DNA from: Bifidobacterium jacchi
Lineage (GTDB): Bacteria > Actinomycetota > Actinomycetes > Actinomycetales > Bifidobacteriaceae
DNA length: 35,838 nt
NCBI RefSeq assembly: GCF_009078285.1
Contig: NZ_RQSP01000011.1
Coordinates: 14,135 to 49,972, forward strand
Reading direction: 5' to 3'
Translations under genes and position numbers: made by a program
In this document: positions 1-10,247 of the stretch, piece after piece
Layout of the letters: each line of letters starts with the position of its first letter
Position numbering within the stretch: position 1 is the first letter of the stretch
The notes under the pieces: generated by a model
Databases searched by the model: none
Told to the model about the DNA's origin: nothing
The model's input: the letters and a program-made list of their open reading frames with translations, nothing else

Positions 1-404
1 TCGTTCAGCGCTTCGATGCGACCATGCTCTAGCGGATAGGCCGGGTCGTTCTCCAACGTGACGTCCAATGCCTTGCGCAGCATCTCATGCTGGCTGGCGC
101 CCATGATAGCCGCGCACTGGTCGCGGAACGTCATGCGCGAGCCCGACGGCTGACGCTCGGACAACACCCGCGGCGTCCACGCGCCGGACTCCCAGTCGGC
201 GCGCATGTCGTTCTTGAACAACGACATGTTATGGTCGAACAGCGGGGCCGGACCGAGGATGCGCCCGGTATGGTTGTCTCGCGAGGCCAAACCGGGTTCC
301 GCCACCACGCCCTTGGCGCGAGCAACTGCCATCAGTATAGACAGGCACCGTGGAACCATTATGATTCCAAGGCTATACGCCGATTTTCGGTGTTTTCGAT
401 GCAT
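1..404 (-). pseudogene. HipA-like protein fragment, open at the left edge
   Basis: A minus-strand reading frame runs without a stop from an in-frame TAA near 419 to the left edge. Possible starts are at 404, 356 and 332. The readable part contains GLASRDNHTGRILGPAPLF and then DHNMSLFKNDM, which resembles the C-terminal half of HipA-like kinases, where an Asp-Asn pair is followed by a 'PAP-x-FD-x-G-x-S' stretch. The N-terminal half and P-loop expected of HipA are absent, because only about 25-35 residues precede this block. I infer a 5'-truncated remnant. The start lies only about 12 bases from the divergent Fic gene, which fits a rearrangement junction. A shorter genuine gene of the same fold cannot be excluded, because the 3' end is outside the window. 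Confidence 0.4.
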
Positions 405-415
405 AGAAGAGTAAT

Positions 416-1702
416 ATGCTTATTCTAAGCGTTGATGCACGGCGAAACGAGGTGATAAGGGGATTGGATTACAAAAGCATCAGGCAGACCATCGGCATGT
501 CACGATCCACGCGCAGACCGGTGGAAGCGGCGCAGCAAGAGTACGAGTCACGGATTAACGGATGGTCCACGTTTCGCTCCGGGATCATGTTCGATGGACA
601 TGAGATGTTCGCCGTGTGCTTCAGAGAGCTCTGCACGGCGCTCGACACCGTCAGGGAACTCGAAGTGAAAGTGGAGTCGCTGTGGAACAGCCTGCCGAAC
701 CTCGCCAAGCGGGCATACCTGTTCGACCTCATCGGTGCCGAGATGCAAAGCACCAACACCATCGAGGGGGTGCACACCACGCGTAAGGAGATAGCCGACG
801 CACTGGAATCGGCCGCAGGCTCAGGCCCTCACAAGCGGCTTGCCGAGTTCGCGCAGCTGTTTCTCGGGCTGTCCGGCGAGGAGGGAGGAAGGCTCGGACT
901 GCCCCACGATCTCAAGGACATCAGAAGCATCTACGATCAGGTCGTGAACGGTGAGATAGCCGACAAGGACAAGCCCGACGGCATGCTGTTCCGCAAGGGA
1001 ACGGTCAGCGTATGGGATGACGGCAGCGGGCGCAAAATCCATGACGGCACGTATCCCGAATCACAGATACAGGTACAGCTCACCCAATGGATTGCCCTGA
1101 TCGCCGACCAAAGCATTCCGCCGGTGCTCCGGGCGGTGATGTGCCATTACGCCTTCGAATACATCCACCCGTTCTATGACGGCAACGGGAGAACGGGACG
1201 ATTCCTGCTGGCGTTGCAGCTGAGCAAGCATCTGAGCGTTCCCACCGCGATCTCGCTCAGCCCGGTCATAGCCGATGCCAAAGGTCGGTATTACAAGGCG
1301 TTCGACGACGCCCAGTTCCCGTTGAACTGCTCCGACGTGTCTCTGTTCTGCTACCGGATGGTGAAGTTCATCATCACCGCGCAGAAGAACATCATCTCCG
1401 ATCTGGGGGATAAGTGGAACTGCTTGACGGCGGCCCGCGAAAGGCTTGAAGGATACGCCGAAAGGGAGCAGGCCTCCACCGACCAGAAGAACATCCTGTT
1501 CTACCTGCTGCAGGCGGAACTGTTCGACAACGATCCCCTCCCGGTCTCCCGCAAGGGATTGTGCTCATGGCTCAAGGTCGGGAACACCAGGCTCATGAGC
1601 GCGGTCAACGGGTTGCTCGGCCTCGGGCTTCTTCAGGAGCACGGCAAGAGGCCGATCCGATACTCGCTGTCGGAGAAGGCCCGCGAGCAATTCCTGCGAT
1701 AA
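416..1702 (+). CDS. Fic family protein (class II, self-inhibited AMP transferase)
   Basis: This 428-residue protein carries the Fic signature HPFYDGNGRTGR at residues 251-262, with catalytic His251 and the anion-binding loop intact. Fic enzymes transfer AMP or another nucleotide part onto target hydroxyls. Residues 113-118 read TNTIEG, matching the inhibitory helix motif [S/T]xxxE[G/N]. Placed N-terminal to the Fic core, this makes it class II, with Glu117 expected to block productive ATP binding. The C-terminal 80-90 residues look like a winged helix, as in stand-alone Fic proteins that may bind DNA. The start at 416 has a purine-rich AGAAGAG upstream; a later start would keep all motifs. 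It stands alone, divergent from a HipA-like scrap. Its target is unknown. Confidence 0.9.
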   Translation: MLILSVDARRNEVIRGLDYKSIRQTIGMSRSTRRPVEAAQQEYESRINGWSTFRSGIMFDGHEMFAVCFRELCTALDTVRELEVKVESLWNSLPNLAKRAYLFDLIGAEMQSTNTIEGVHTTRKEIADALESAAGSGPHKRLAEFAQLFLGLSGEEGGRLGLPHDLKDIRSIYDQVVNGEIADKDKPDGMLFRKGTVSVWDDGSGRKIHDGTYPESQIQVQLTQWIALIADQSIPPVLRAVMCHYAFEYIHPFYDGNGRTGRFLLALQLSKHLSVPTAISLSPVIADAKGRYYKAFDDAQFPLNCSDVSLFCYRMVKFIITAQKNIISDLGDKWNCLTAARERLEGYAEREQASTDQKNILFYLLQAELFDNDPLPVSRKGLCSWLKVGNTRLMSAVNGLLGLGLLQEHGKRPIRYSLSEKAREQFLR

Positions 1703-1723
1703 AGTCGAAAGAAGCATGCAACA

Positions 1724-1825
1724 ATGAGCGGATCGGTGGACACCACCGCCGTGTGCACGCGCAGCGGAGGCTGGTGGGCCTTCGAGTTGCCCGAAAGCCC
1801 ACCAGCATCACGCGAATCAGACTGA
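1724..1825 (+). pseudogene. possible HicB-like antitoxin N-terminal remnant
   Basis: A 33-codon frame begins 21 bases after the fic stop and contains CTRSGGWWAFELPE, resembling the first strands of HicB/DUF1902-type antitoxins ('x-R-S-G-G-W-W-x-x-x-x-P-E'). It then hits a stop, and the rest of such a protein is not seen in any frame. The only other content of 1703-2002, the stretch between fic and ychF, is short unsupported frames on both strands; I see no promoter, repeat or RNA there. The match is short, so this is a weak call. Confidence 0.3.
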
Positions 1826-2002
1826 AACCAATTCCTCGTGATCGGAATCGCCATAATACACATGAACGTGCGGCTCTTGTGATGCTCGTCCCGTCCTGAT
1901 GCATCTTGCGAATGATGATTCCGAAGAACCTGCTCAGCTCCGGCATCCAGCATCTCCGTTCAGCGTATCAGACGACAACAAGGCCTCCCCGTCATCCATC
2001 GG

Positions 2003-3097
<1,095 letters not shown>

Positions 3098-3427
3098 GCA
3101 TTCCAGTCTAAGGAGCATGGCGACATACGCGCGATTCGCGCATGCCCGATTCCCATGCGCTTTAGCTTCTGCGCACGCTCACCCCGCACGCTCACCCCGC
3201 ACGCGCACGCGCACGCGCATCCCGCCCCCGGCGTTACCTGAGCGCTTCGCGTTGGTGAATTCTTGCTGAAATCCGCGATACAACGTAGTCGACTCGGGTA
3301 CGCTATGTGACGTATCGTCTGCGATGCGGCATTGTGCCGGGCGCGGGGCATGTGTCGGGGCGTGGGGCGCAGCGGCGCCTGGGTTGGAGGCTGACGACGT
3401 GATGACTGACGCCAGGGATGCGGGCCG
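3098..3427. other. Intergenic region with CACGC-rich simple repeats
   Basis: This 330-base gap separates divergent ychF and the DUF6020-like gene, so it should hold both promoters, but I see no convincing -35/-10 pair. At about 3171-3222 there is a doubled CACGCTCACCCCG followed by a short GCACGC run, which is low-complexity DNA. Reading frames through it are arginine-rich shadows. No RNA gene is recognisable. Confidence 0.5.
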
Positions 3428-5512
3428 ATGAGATTCATATCGGCTGGTCCGCGCATGCTCGCCCACGGTTCTCACATGCTCGCCCAAGGTCGACGCACGC
3501 TTATCGACGGCTTTGCTCCGTCCGGTGTACCAAGGATCCTCGTCTGTCTGGCGGGCGCGGCCGTCGTCGTCATGGCCGACAACGCGGCCACGCATGCCGA
3601 CATCGGCCCGTTTGATCTGCTTTTCATGCTTCGCATCGCACTGCTGTTCTGTCTGCTTGCCATGCTGTTCGCCGCGGGGGAGCGGCTGCTGCTGGCTCGG
3701 CGCGGGCGTTCCGTTCGCGATGCGCTCCGTCCGCGCACTGCGCTGCGTGCCGCGATTCACGCGGCCGCAGAACGCGCGCTGCGCTGGTGGCGCGGGCGCG
3801 GCCGACTCGGCCGCCTGCTCGCCGCCACCGCGCTGATGGCGGCATGCTGGCTGCCGTACGTGATCATGCTGCTGCCCGGCACTATCTGGTTCGACACCGG
3901 CGATCAGATCGCCCAGTTCCTCGGCATCTCCGCATACGGGCAGCCGATCGGCACGATCTCGTCGCATCATCCGCCACTCGACACGCTCGTCTTCGGCGGC
4001 GTCGCATGGCTGGGAGAGCGGCTGACCGGCGATTATCAGAACGGGCTCGCGGTCTATGTGATCGTCCAGCTTGCCGCCACCTGCCTGGGATTGTCGGCGA
4101 TCTGCCTGTATGTCCACCGCATCGGCGCCGGGCGCGCGGCCGCAACGGCCATGTTCGTCTTCTTCGCCGTGTTTCCCGCGTTTCCCATCTTCACGATGTC
4201 GATCGTCAAGGACACGCTGCATCAGGTCGTGCTCATCCCGTGGCTGCTGATGGTCGTCGAGACCGCCCGCACCAGACTCGCCGCATTGCGTTCCGCGCGA
4301 TGGTGCGCGGCCCTGCTGTGCGTGTCGGTGCTCACCGCCGCGACCAGCGCGACGGGACTCTACGTGGTCGTCCTCTCGCTCGCCGCACTCCCGTTCACCT
4401 CACTGAAAACCGCCTGGAACCACGGAAAACCGCGAGGCTGCGGCATCCGGCTGCGTCTGATTGCCGTATTGCTGACGGCGGCCACGCTGATCATATCCGC
4501 GGTCGGCGTGCCGGCCGCCGTGCGCTTGGTCGTGCCCATCGCCCGCGAGGATGCGAATCAGGCGCTTGTCGTGCCCATGCAGATGACCGCCCGTTGGATG
4601 CTTGACCACGCCGACGAGGCGACCGCGCAGGAGCGTGCCGCCATCGACCGCGTCAACGAGGTGTCGTCGGCCGCGATGCCATACCTGTACAACCCGTATC
4701 TGGCGGACCCGATCATCCAATACGAGCTGCGCGATTCCAGCGCGGACGCGGTCGGCGACTATCTGCGCGTGTGGGCGGCGCAGGGCGCGCGCGATCCGAT
4801 GCCGTATCTCAATGCGTTCGCATCCCTCGAATCCGGCTGGTTCTCGTTGCGACGCACGCCGCTGGTCAACGCCGACGCGCCGTTCGATCTTGACATGGTG
4901 CGCGATGCCGCGCCCGGCGCGATCGGCAACCAGATGCTCATGCAGACGTGGAATCCGGTCAGCCATCCGTTCGCCGCGTTGAACCGCGCTCTGGATCAGC
5001 AGACCGACCCGACCCCGCCGTATGCGTTCACGCCGTATGCGAACACGGGCGGGCAGCGCGCGGCGGCGGCCGTATGGGACGCGCTGTGCGCCATTCCGGT
5101 GGTTTCGGCGCTCACCTATACGGCGGTGTGGACGTTCCTCATGCCGCTGTTCCTGCTGTTCTGCGCGGCCGGCGGCCGGCGTCGTCGCGGCTTGCGCTCC
5201 GGCTCGCCGTGCCGAAGCGCCGGCGACCGCGACGCAACGCAGCGCCCCGACGCGGCGGCATGCCCGTGGACCGCCGCCATGCCGCTCGTCTGGTCGCTGC
5301 TCGCCCTGCTGCCGAGCGCGATATCGGTGCCGCTCAAGCCGACGGCGACCCGATACATGCTGTGGGCGCTGTTCATGGTGCCGTTCTATCTGTGCATCCT
5401 GCGCGCCGCCCGCCTACGCACCGCCCGCCAGGGCGCATCGCACGGGGTGCGCATGCCGAACGAAGCGCGCACGCCGCTTGGGAAAGGGGATTCGACATGC
5501 GACGAGGACTAG
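3428..5512 (+). CDS. Large multi-pass membrane protein, DUF6020-like
   Basis: This 694-residue protein has repeated hydrophobic segments: near residues 38-56 and 65-85, then about 130-150, with further spans through residue 330, a soluble loop at about 365-550, and three more spans before the C-terminus. The overall pattern and the early motif 'PGTIWFDTGDQIAQF' followed by 'HHPPLDT' recall DUF6020 and GT-C-type membrane proteins, in which an Asp-containing first loop is typical. A lipid-linked sugar transferase or polymer-handling role is an inference. The start is uncertain, because Met1, Met10 and Met17 are all possible and no strong ribosome site is visible. The C-terminal 16 bases overlap the flippase gene, indicating a shared transcript. 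Confidence 0.75.
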   Translation: MRFISAGPRMLAHGSHMLAQGRRTLIDGFAPSGVPRILVCLAGAAVVVMADNAATHADIGPFDLLFMLRIALLFCLLAMLFAAGERLLLARRGRSVRDALRPRTALRAAIHAAAERALRWWRGRGRLGRLLAATALMAACWLPYVIMLLPGTIWFDTGDQIAQFLGISAYGQPIGTISSHHPPLDTLVFGGVAWLGERLTGDYQNGLAVYVIVQLAATCLGLSAICLYVHRIGAGRAAATAMFVFFAVFPAFPIFTMSIVKDTLHQVVLIPWLLMVVETARTRLAALRSARWCAALLCVSVLTAATSATGLYVVVLSLAALPFTSLKTAWNHGKPRGCGIRLRLIAVLLTAATLIISAVGVPAAVRLVVPIAREDANQALVVPMQMTARWMLDHADEATAQERAAIDRVNEVSSAAMPYLYNPYLADPIIQYELRDSSADAVGDYLRVWAAQGARDPMPYLNAFASLESGWFSLRRTPLVNADAPFDLDMVRDAAPGAIGNQMLMQTWNPVSHPFAALNRALDQQTDPTPPYAFTPYANTGGQRAAAAVWDALCAIPVVSALTYTAVWTFLMPLFLLFCAAGGRRRRGLRSGSPCRSAGDRDATQRPDAAACPWTAAMPLVWSLLALLPSAISVPLKPTATRYMLWALFMVPFYLCILRAARLRTARQGASHGVRMPNEARTPLGKGDSTCDED

Positions 5513-6978
5513 TGCTCAATCTCATCGGCAACGTGACGTTCTTCGTGTGCGGCTATGCGATCCACTTCTTCGTCGGCGGCTACGCGTCGGCGGCCGGCTA
5601 CGGCGTGGTCGGCACGATCATCACCGTGCTTGACTTCGAATATCTGTTCACCAGCAACGGCGCCCGCCAGTCGCTGGCACGCAACCTGGCGTCGCGGCGA
5701 TACGACGTGCGCGACACCATCGTCAAGGCGCTTGTCGTGCAGGCCGCCGTCATCGCGCTGTTCTTCATCGTCGACTTCGCCGGCGCCCCGCTGCTCGCCG
5801 GCGCGCTCAACGACGACGATCTGACCGGCTACTTCCGCATGGCCGCGTTCCTGCTTCCCGCCAACGGACTGTACATCATCATGCTCGGCATCAACGAGGG
5901 ACTCCAGCACTTCGGTCGCAGCGCGTCGCTGTACACGTTCTATTCGCTGATCAAACTCGGCACGATCCCGCTGATTCTCGTCGCGTTCCCGCATGATCCG
6001 GCGATGGGCGTCGAAGTGGGGTACCTGTCGTCCATGATCGTCACCATTGCGGTCGGCGGCGTGATGTTCCTGACACTGTCGCGCAGCAGTGCGGGCGGCA
6101 CTGGCGGAGGTGGCGCGTCGGGCGAAACCCGCGCGACGCGGCGCATCGCATGGCGCGAGGTGGTCCGCGACACGTTCTCGTTCTCGCTGTTCTTCATCAT
6201 GGCGTCGCTGATTCTGAGCGCCGACACGCTCGTCGTCAAGGCGCTTGTCACGCCCGCGTCGATGACCGGCTACTATACGGGGGCCGTGAACTTCGGCAAG
6301 ACCACCTACTACCTGCTGCAGGCGTTCGCCGTGGTGATTCTGCCGGTCGTTTCGCGTCTACTCGCCGCTGGCGCCGCCTCCCGCGCGAAGGCGGTCGGCA
6401 AGGCACGCGATCTCGTGCTCGTCGCGTTCGCGTTCGTGCTGCCGATCGCGGTGACGATCTCCGCCACGGCCGAGGGCCTGCTGTCGGCGTTCTATCGCGA
6501 CGACTTCGCCGTCGCCGCGCCCGCCCTGTCGTGCCTCGCGTTGTCCGGCTTCTTCATGGGCATGACCGTCGTGTTCAACATGATCCTCAACGCCGAGAAG
6601 GACACGCACTTCTCCGACGTGCTGTCGATCACCTCGCTGATCGTCGTGCTGCCGGTGTTCGCCGCGGCCGCCCGCTTCGGCGGCATCACCGTCGTCGCCG
6701 CCTCCAGCATGATCTGCACGTTCGTGACGATGACGATCTCGTATCTGCGGCTGCGGGCGCGCTTCGCCGACGTGATGACCGCCCGCGCATGGGTGGTCGT
6801 CGCCGTCAACGCGGCCGTGTGGGCGGCGCTGCACATTGCCGACCAGACGGTGCACATCCGCTATTTCGCACTGCTTGCGCTCTGCTATGCCGTGCTGTAC
6901 GCGGCGTATCTGGCGGTGCTGTTCGCGACGCGCCTCATCGACCGCACGTTCATCCACTCGCTCAAGGACGCCGGATGA
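5497..6978 (+). CDS. Wzx/MATE-type polysaccharide flippase
   Basis: This 493-residue protein is almost wholly hydrophobic, with about 12-14 predicted membrane spans separated by short basic loops, the architecture of the Wzx/MurJ/MATE oligosaccharide-lipid exporters. A motif-like stretch 'FEYLFTSNGARQSLAR' in the first loop, with the Arg/Asn-rich end, is typical of Wzx-like proteins. The start at 5497 is supported by GGAAAGGGGA at 5481-5490, inside the upstream gene. It would move lipid-linked glycans across the cytoplasmic membrane. The cargo cannot be told from sequence. The flanking membrane proteins make a small surface-glycan cluster without glycosyltransferases of the soluble GT-A/GT-B types in this window. 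Confidence 0.85.
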   Translation: MRRGLVLNLIGNVTFFVCGYAIHFFVGGYASAAGYGVVGTIITVLDFEYLFTSNGARQSLARNLASRRYDVRDTIVKALVVQAAVIALFFIVDFAGAPLLAGALNDDDLTGYFRMAAFLLPANGLYIIMLGINEGLQHFGRSASLYTFYSLIKLGTIPLILVAFPHDPAMGVEVGYLSSMIVTIAVGGVMFLTLSRSSAGGTGGGGASGETRATRRIAWREVVRDTFSFSLFFIMASLILSADTLVVKALVTPASMTGYYTGAVNFGKTTYYLLQAFAVVILPVVSRLLAAGAASRAKAVGKARDLVLVAFAFVLPIAVTISATAEGLLSAFYRDDFAVAAPALSCLALSGFFMGMTVVFNMILNAEKDTHFSDVLSITSLIVVLPVFAAAARFGGITVVAASSMICTFVTMTISYLRLRARFADVMTARAWVVVAVNAAVWAALHIADQTVHIRYFALLALCYAVLYAAYLAVLFATRLIDRTFIHSLKDAG

Positions 6979-7181
6979 CGAATTCAGGCGACGGATGACG
7001 GGTATTACGGGGATGACGGGTTCAGGCGATGGGTTCAGACAATGGATGATGGGCGATCCGGATATGATGACGACGATCGCACGGTGATCGCACGGTGATG
7101 AATGCAACGCAGACAGGACGACGATCGCAGCGATCACGACAACGATCAGCACAGCAATCACAGCGACTAGGGAAGGACACG
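6979..7181 (+). repeat. GATGACGGG-type degenerate repeats between membrane genes
   Basis: The gap between the flippase and the next gene is built of near-copies of CGGATGACGGG, GGTTCAGGCGATGGG and ATCGCACGGTGATC, giving several start-like ATGs but no coherent protein. Upstream in-frame codons of the next gene are low complexity, which is why its start is placed at 7182. Confidence 0.5.
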
Positions 7182-9461
7182 ATGACCAAGGCACCGCTCA
7201 CAAGCGCGTCCGACGACGCCCACGCACGCCCATCACGCCATCGGCGACTGCTGCGCGAATCGGCCCCCTTCGCCGTCGCGATCATCATCATCGCCATCCT
7301 CGAACTGTTCGTCTTCAACATGCCCTACTGGCAGACGCGCGGCGCCACCCCGCAGCCGGCCATCGAAGGCGCGGCCGGACCGGGGCTGACCATCGAGGCG
7401 GACGGCACCGCCTACATCACCGACCCGGAAACCGCCTATCGCGACCTGTCCAGCAACGCGCCGATCGACTACCTGTACGTCAACCCCGGCCCCGCCGAGC
7501 GCACCGGGCAGGGCAACGACGTGCGCTGGTCGATCTCCACGATGAAGGACACCGACGGCGGCTGGTACGACGCCAACGCGATCGTCGGCTACTCGCCGTC
7601 CTCCGCAATGTCGCGCTACTCGCATGTGGGCGGCGGCGCGACCCATGTGCGCATCCGCTACCAGATGGACCCCGGCGGGCGCGTGCCCTTCACCACGTAC
7701 ACGGTCAACCCGCGCGTGCCGATGAGCTTCGACATGCGCCGTCTCGCGCTCGAACTGCTCATCGCCGCCGCGATCCTCGCGTTCCGCCCCGGCTCGCGAC
7801 TCCACCGGCGCACGTTCTCGATGCGCGACAAGGCGTGCGCGATCGCGGTCGTCGCGCTCGTCGCGGTCGAATGCGCGCTCGTGCTCGGCCTGTTCTCGAT
7901 GGCGGCGCCACCCGAGCACGAGCAGCCCGCATACTGGGATTTCTTCGCCTCCTATCAGGCATCCGACCAATACCAGCGCATGGGCGAATCCCTGCTCGAC
8001 GGCCGCGCCGACCTCGACTATCCGGTCAACCCCGACCTTGCGGCGATGAGCAACCCGTACGACACGCGGGCGCGCACCGACGTGGCCCTATCGAACCGGT
8101 CGGTGCCCGTCTACTTCGACGTGGCGTTCCACGACGGACGCTACTACAGCTACTTCGGCGTGCTGCCGGCGCTCGTCATGTTCGCGCCGTTCCGCGCGAT
8201 CACCGGCATGAACCTGCGCACCAACACGGCGATCGGCATCTGCGCCGTGCTCGTCACCATCGCCTCGATGCTGCTCGTCATCCAGATCGCGCGGCTCGTC
8301 GCCCGGCGCGGCGGCACGCGGGTGCATCTCGGCGCGGTGCTGATCGCCGGCGCGTGCGCGTTCCTCGGCACCGGCGTGCCGATCCTCATCCAACTCGGCT
8401 ACTTCTACCAGATCCCGCAGGAGCTGGCGATGGCGCTCGCCATGGGCGCGCTCGCATGCTGGATCGAATCGAAGCTGCGCGGGCTGAGTCTGCCGTGGCT
8501 TGCGGCCGGCTCGCTGCTCATGGCGCTGACGGTCGCCAGCCGCCCGCAGACCGTGCTCGCCACGTTCATAGCGATTCCGCTGTTCTGGGACGACATCCGC
8601 CGCATGTGGGTCGACGGCGTGCGCGAGCTGCGCGGCGCGGGCGGCAAGCTCGGCAAGCGCGGTAAGCGCGTCGCTTCTGCCGGCGCGGGAGCCACAGCCG
8701 GCCGGCGTCGCCATCCCGCGCTGCTGCGCGAGGCGAGGGCCTGGCTGTGCGTGATCGTGCCGTATCTTGCGGTGATCATCCCGCAGCTGGTATACAACAA
8801 GGCGCGATTCGGCTCGCTGTTCGACTTCGGCGCGAACTACAATCTCACCGGATACGACATGACCAACTTCCACGCGCCCCTTGCGCAGTACGTGTCGTTC
8901 ACGTTCTACTACTTCCTTCAGCCGCCGAATCTGACCGCGCAGTTCCCGTTCGTCAACCAGGTCGGCATTCCGGTGACGACATGGCGATCCGAGCATCCCA
9001 ACTTCGGCGGATTCCTCATGACCACCGCGCCGTTCGCACTGCTGCTGTTCGTCGCGCCGCTGTGGATGCGCATGCTGCGCCGCATCCGCATCGCTGGTCT
9101 CTTCCACGGTTCGCTGGTCGCGGCGCTGCTCATCTACCTGATCAACGCGCGCATCACCGGCGTCGATTTCCGCTACGAGATCGACTTCACATGGACGATC
9201 ATGATGGCGTTCACCGTGCTGCTGCTGGTCATCGACGCGGCGACGAATCCCACGGACGGCGCGATTGGCGAGGATTCCGCGGATAGTGGTGCGGCGGACG
9301 CGACGCGCTATCGCACGATGATGCACCGGCTTGTCATCGGCTTCCTGACGGCCGCGATCGCGCTCGCGGCCGCGTTCCTGTTCTTCAAACAGTTCATGGA
9401 CGACATGAACATGCCCACGCGCACATGGTGGGACACCGCAGCCTGGTTCACGTTCATGTAG
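7182..9461 (+). CDS. Multi-pass membrane protein, GT-C-like
   Basis: This 759-residue protein has one N-terminal membrane anchor (about residues 28-48), an exterior domain of about 150 residues, then some ten further hydrophobic spans. The second part contains 'GRYYSYFGVLPALVMF' after an 'Asp-rich, NPYD' loop, a layout seen in GT-C glycosyltransferases and related polyprenyl-sugar enzymes. The assignment to that fold is inference. The start at 7182 has GGAAGGAC eight bases upstream, while a longer frame from 7095 would add a Gln/Arg/Ser-rich stretch unlike a real N-terminus. It follows the DUF6020-like protein and the flippase on the same strand, so a shared envelope-glycan role is likely. 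I do not recognise the substrate. Confidence 0.75.
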   Translation: MTKAPLTSASDDAHARPSRHRRLLRESAPFAVAIIIIAILELFVFNMPYWQTRGATPQPAIEGAAGPGLTIEADGTAYITDPETAYRDLSSNAPIDYLYVNPGPAERTGQGNDVRWSISTMKDTDGGWYDANAIVGYSPSSAMSRYSHVGGGATHVRIRYQMDPGGRVPFTTYTVNPRVPMSFDMRRLALELLIAAAILAFRPGSRLHRRTFSMRDKACAIAVVALVAVECALVLGLFSMAAPPEHEQPAYWDFFASYQASDQYQRMGESLLDGRADLDYPVNPDLAAMSNPYDTRARTDVALSNRSVPVYFDVAFHDGRYYSYFGVLPALVMFAPFRAITGMNLRTNTAIGICAVLVTIASMLLVIQIARLVARRGGTRVHLGAVLIAGACAFLGTGVPILIQLGYFYQIPQELAMALAMGALACWIESKLRGLSLPWLAAGSLLMALTVASRPQTVLATFIAIPLFWDDIRRMWVDGVRELRGAGGKLGKRGKRVASAGAGATAGRRRHPALLREARAWLCVIVPYLAVIIPQLVYNKARFGSLFDFGANYNLTGYDMTNFHAPLAQYVSFTFYYFLQPPNLTAQFPFVNQVGIPVTTWRSEHPNFGGFLMTTAPFALLLFVAPLWMRMLRRIRIAGLFHGSLVAALLIYLINARITGVDFRYEIDFTWTIMMAFTVLLLVIDAATNPTDGAIGEDSADSGAADATRYRTMMHRLVIGFLTAAIALAAAFLFFKQFMDDMNMPTRTWWDTAAWFTFM

Positions 9462-9578
9462 CCGTGCAGCCGTGCGATCGTGCAGCCGTGCAGCCACCCT
9501 GCCCGCCGCCGTGCAGCCGTGTGCCACGCGAAGCGCGCGCGGCGACGGACGGGGCGGGCGCAGGGGTTCGATGCAGCG

Positions 9579-10247
9579 CTACAGTCGCACGCCGAGCGAG
9601 GTGAGCGCCTGCCGCGCCTGCAGGGCGTTGTCGAACAGCACGCCGTGGATGCCGACCTCGTTCGCGCCGACCACGTTCCTCGCGGTGTCGTCGAAGAAGA
9701 CGCAGCGCTCGGCGGTCAGGCCGAAGCGGTGCAATGCGAGCTCGTAGATGTCGGCGTTCGGCTTGTGCATCTTCTCGACGCCGGAGACGACCGTGCCGTC
9801 GAGCAGACGTTCGAGCTGCGGGAACTTGTCGAAGGCGATGTGGAACGTCTCATGCGACCAGTTCGTCAATCCCCACACGCCGTAGCCGTGGCGTTTGAGA
9901 TCGGCCAGCAGCTGCTCCATGCCGGGCAGGATGCGCGGCAGCGCGTCGCCGTAGTGCTCGATGTAGTAGCGGAATATCGCGGCGATGTCCTCGCCCTGCT
10001 CGCGCACCACGTCCGGGTAGATGTCGGCGAAGTCCTCGCCCGCGTCCATGCGATCCTCGTAGCGGAAGAAGCCATGCGGATCGTCGGGCGCGCAGATCGC
10101 CTCGACGACCGGCTCGAGGTAGTGGCCGGTCAGGCAGGCGCGCGTCTGCCAGTCGAGCAGCACGCCGCAGAAATCGAAGATCACATCGGTGACGGCGGTG
10201 GATTGCATGGATTCGGTCATGGCATCGGTGCCGGGAAAGTCAGTCAT
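9579..10247 (-). CDS. HAD-superfamily hydrolase, subfamily IA (YihX-like)
   Basis: This 222-residue protein shows the four HAD motifs. Motif I is FDFCGVL with nucleophile Asp25; the residue two places on is Cys27, where phosphatases such as beta-phosphoglucomutase have a second Asp. YihX-like members also vary there. Motif II is WGLTNWS. The motif III lysine lies in VEKMHKPN. Motif IV is FFDDTARN. Such enzymes dephosphorylate small sugar phosphates or related metabolites in the cytoplasm. The start at 10247 has GAGGAG just upstream. It is convergent with the membrane-protein cluster. The 117-base gap to 9461 contains imperfect GTGCAGCC repeats. This gene is the left boundary of the BREX island. 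Confidence 0.88.
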   Translation of the reverse strand: MTDFPGTDAMTESMQSTAVTDVIFDFCGVLLDWQTRACLTGHYLEPVVEAICAPDDPHGFFRYEDRMDAGEDFADIYPDVVREQGEDIAAIFRYYIEHYGDALPRILPGMEQLLADLKRHGYGVWGLTNWSHETFHIAFDKFPQLERLLDGTVVSGVEKMHKPNADIYELALHRFGLTAERCVFFDDTARNVVGANEVGIHGVLFDNALQARQALTSLGVRL

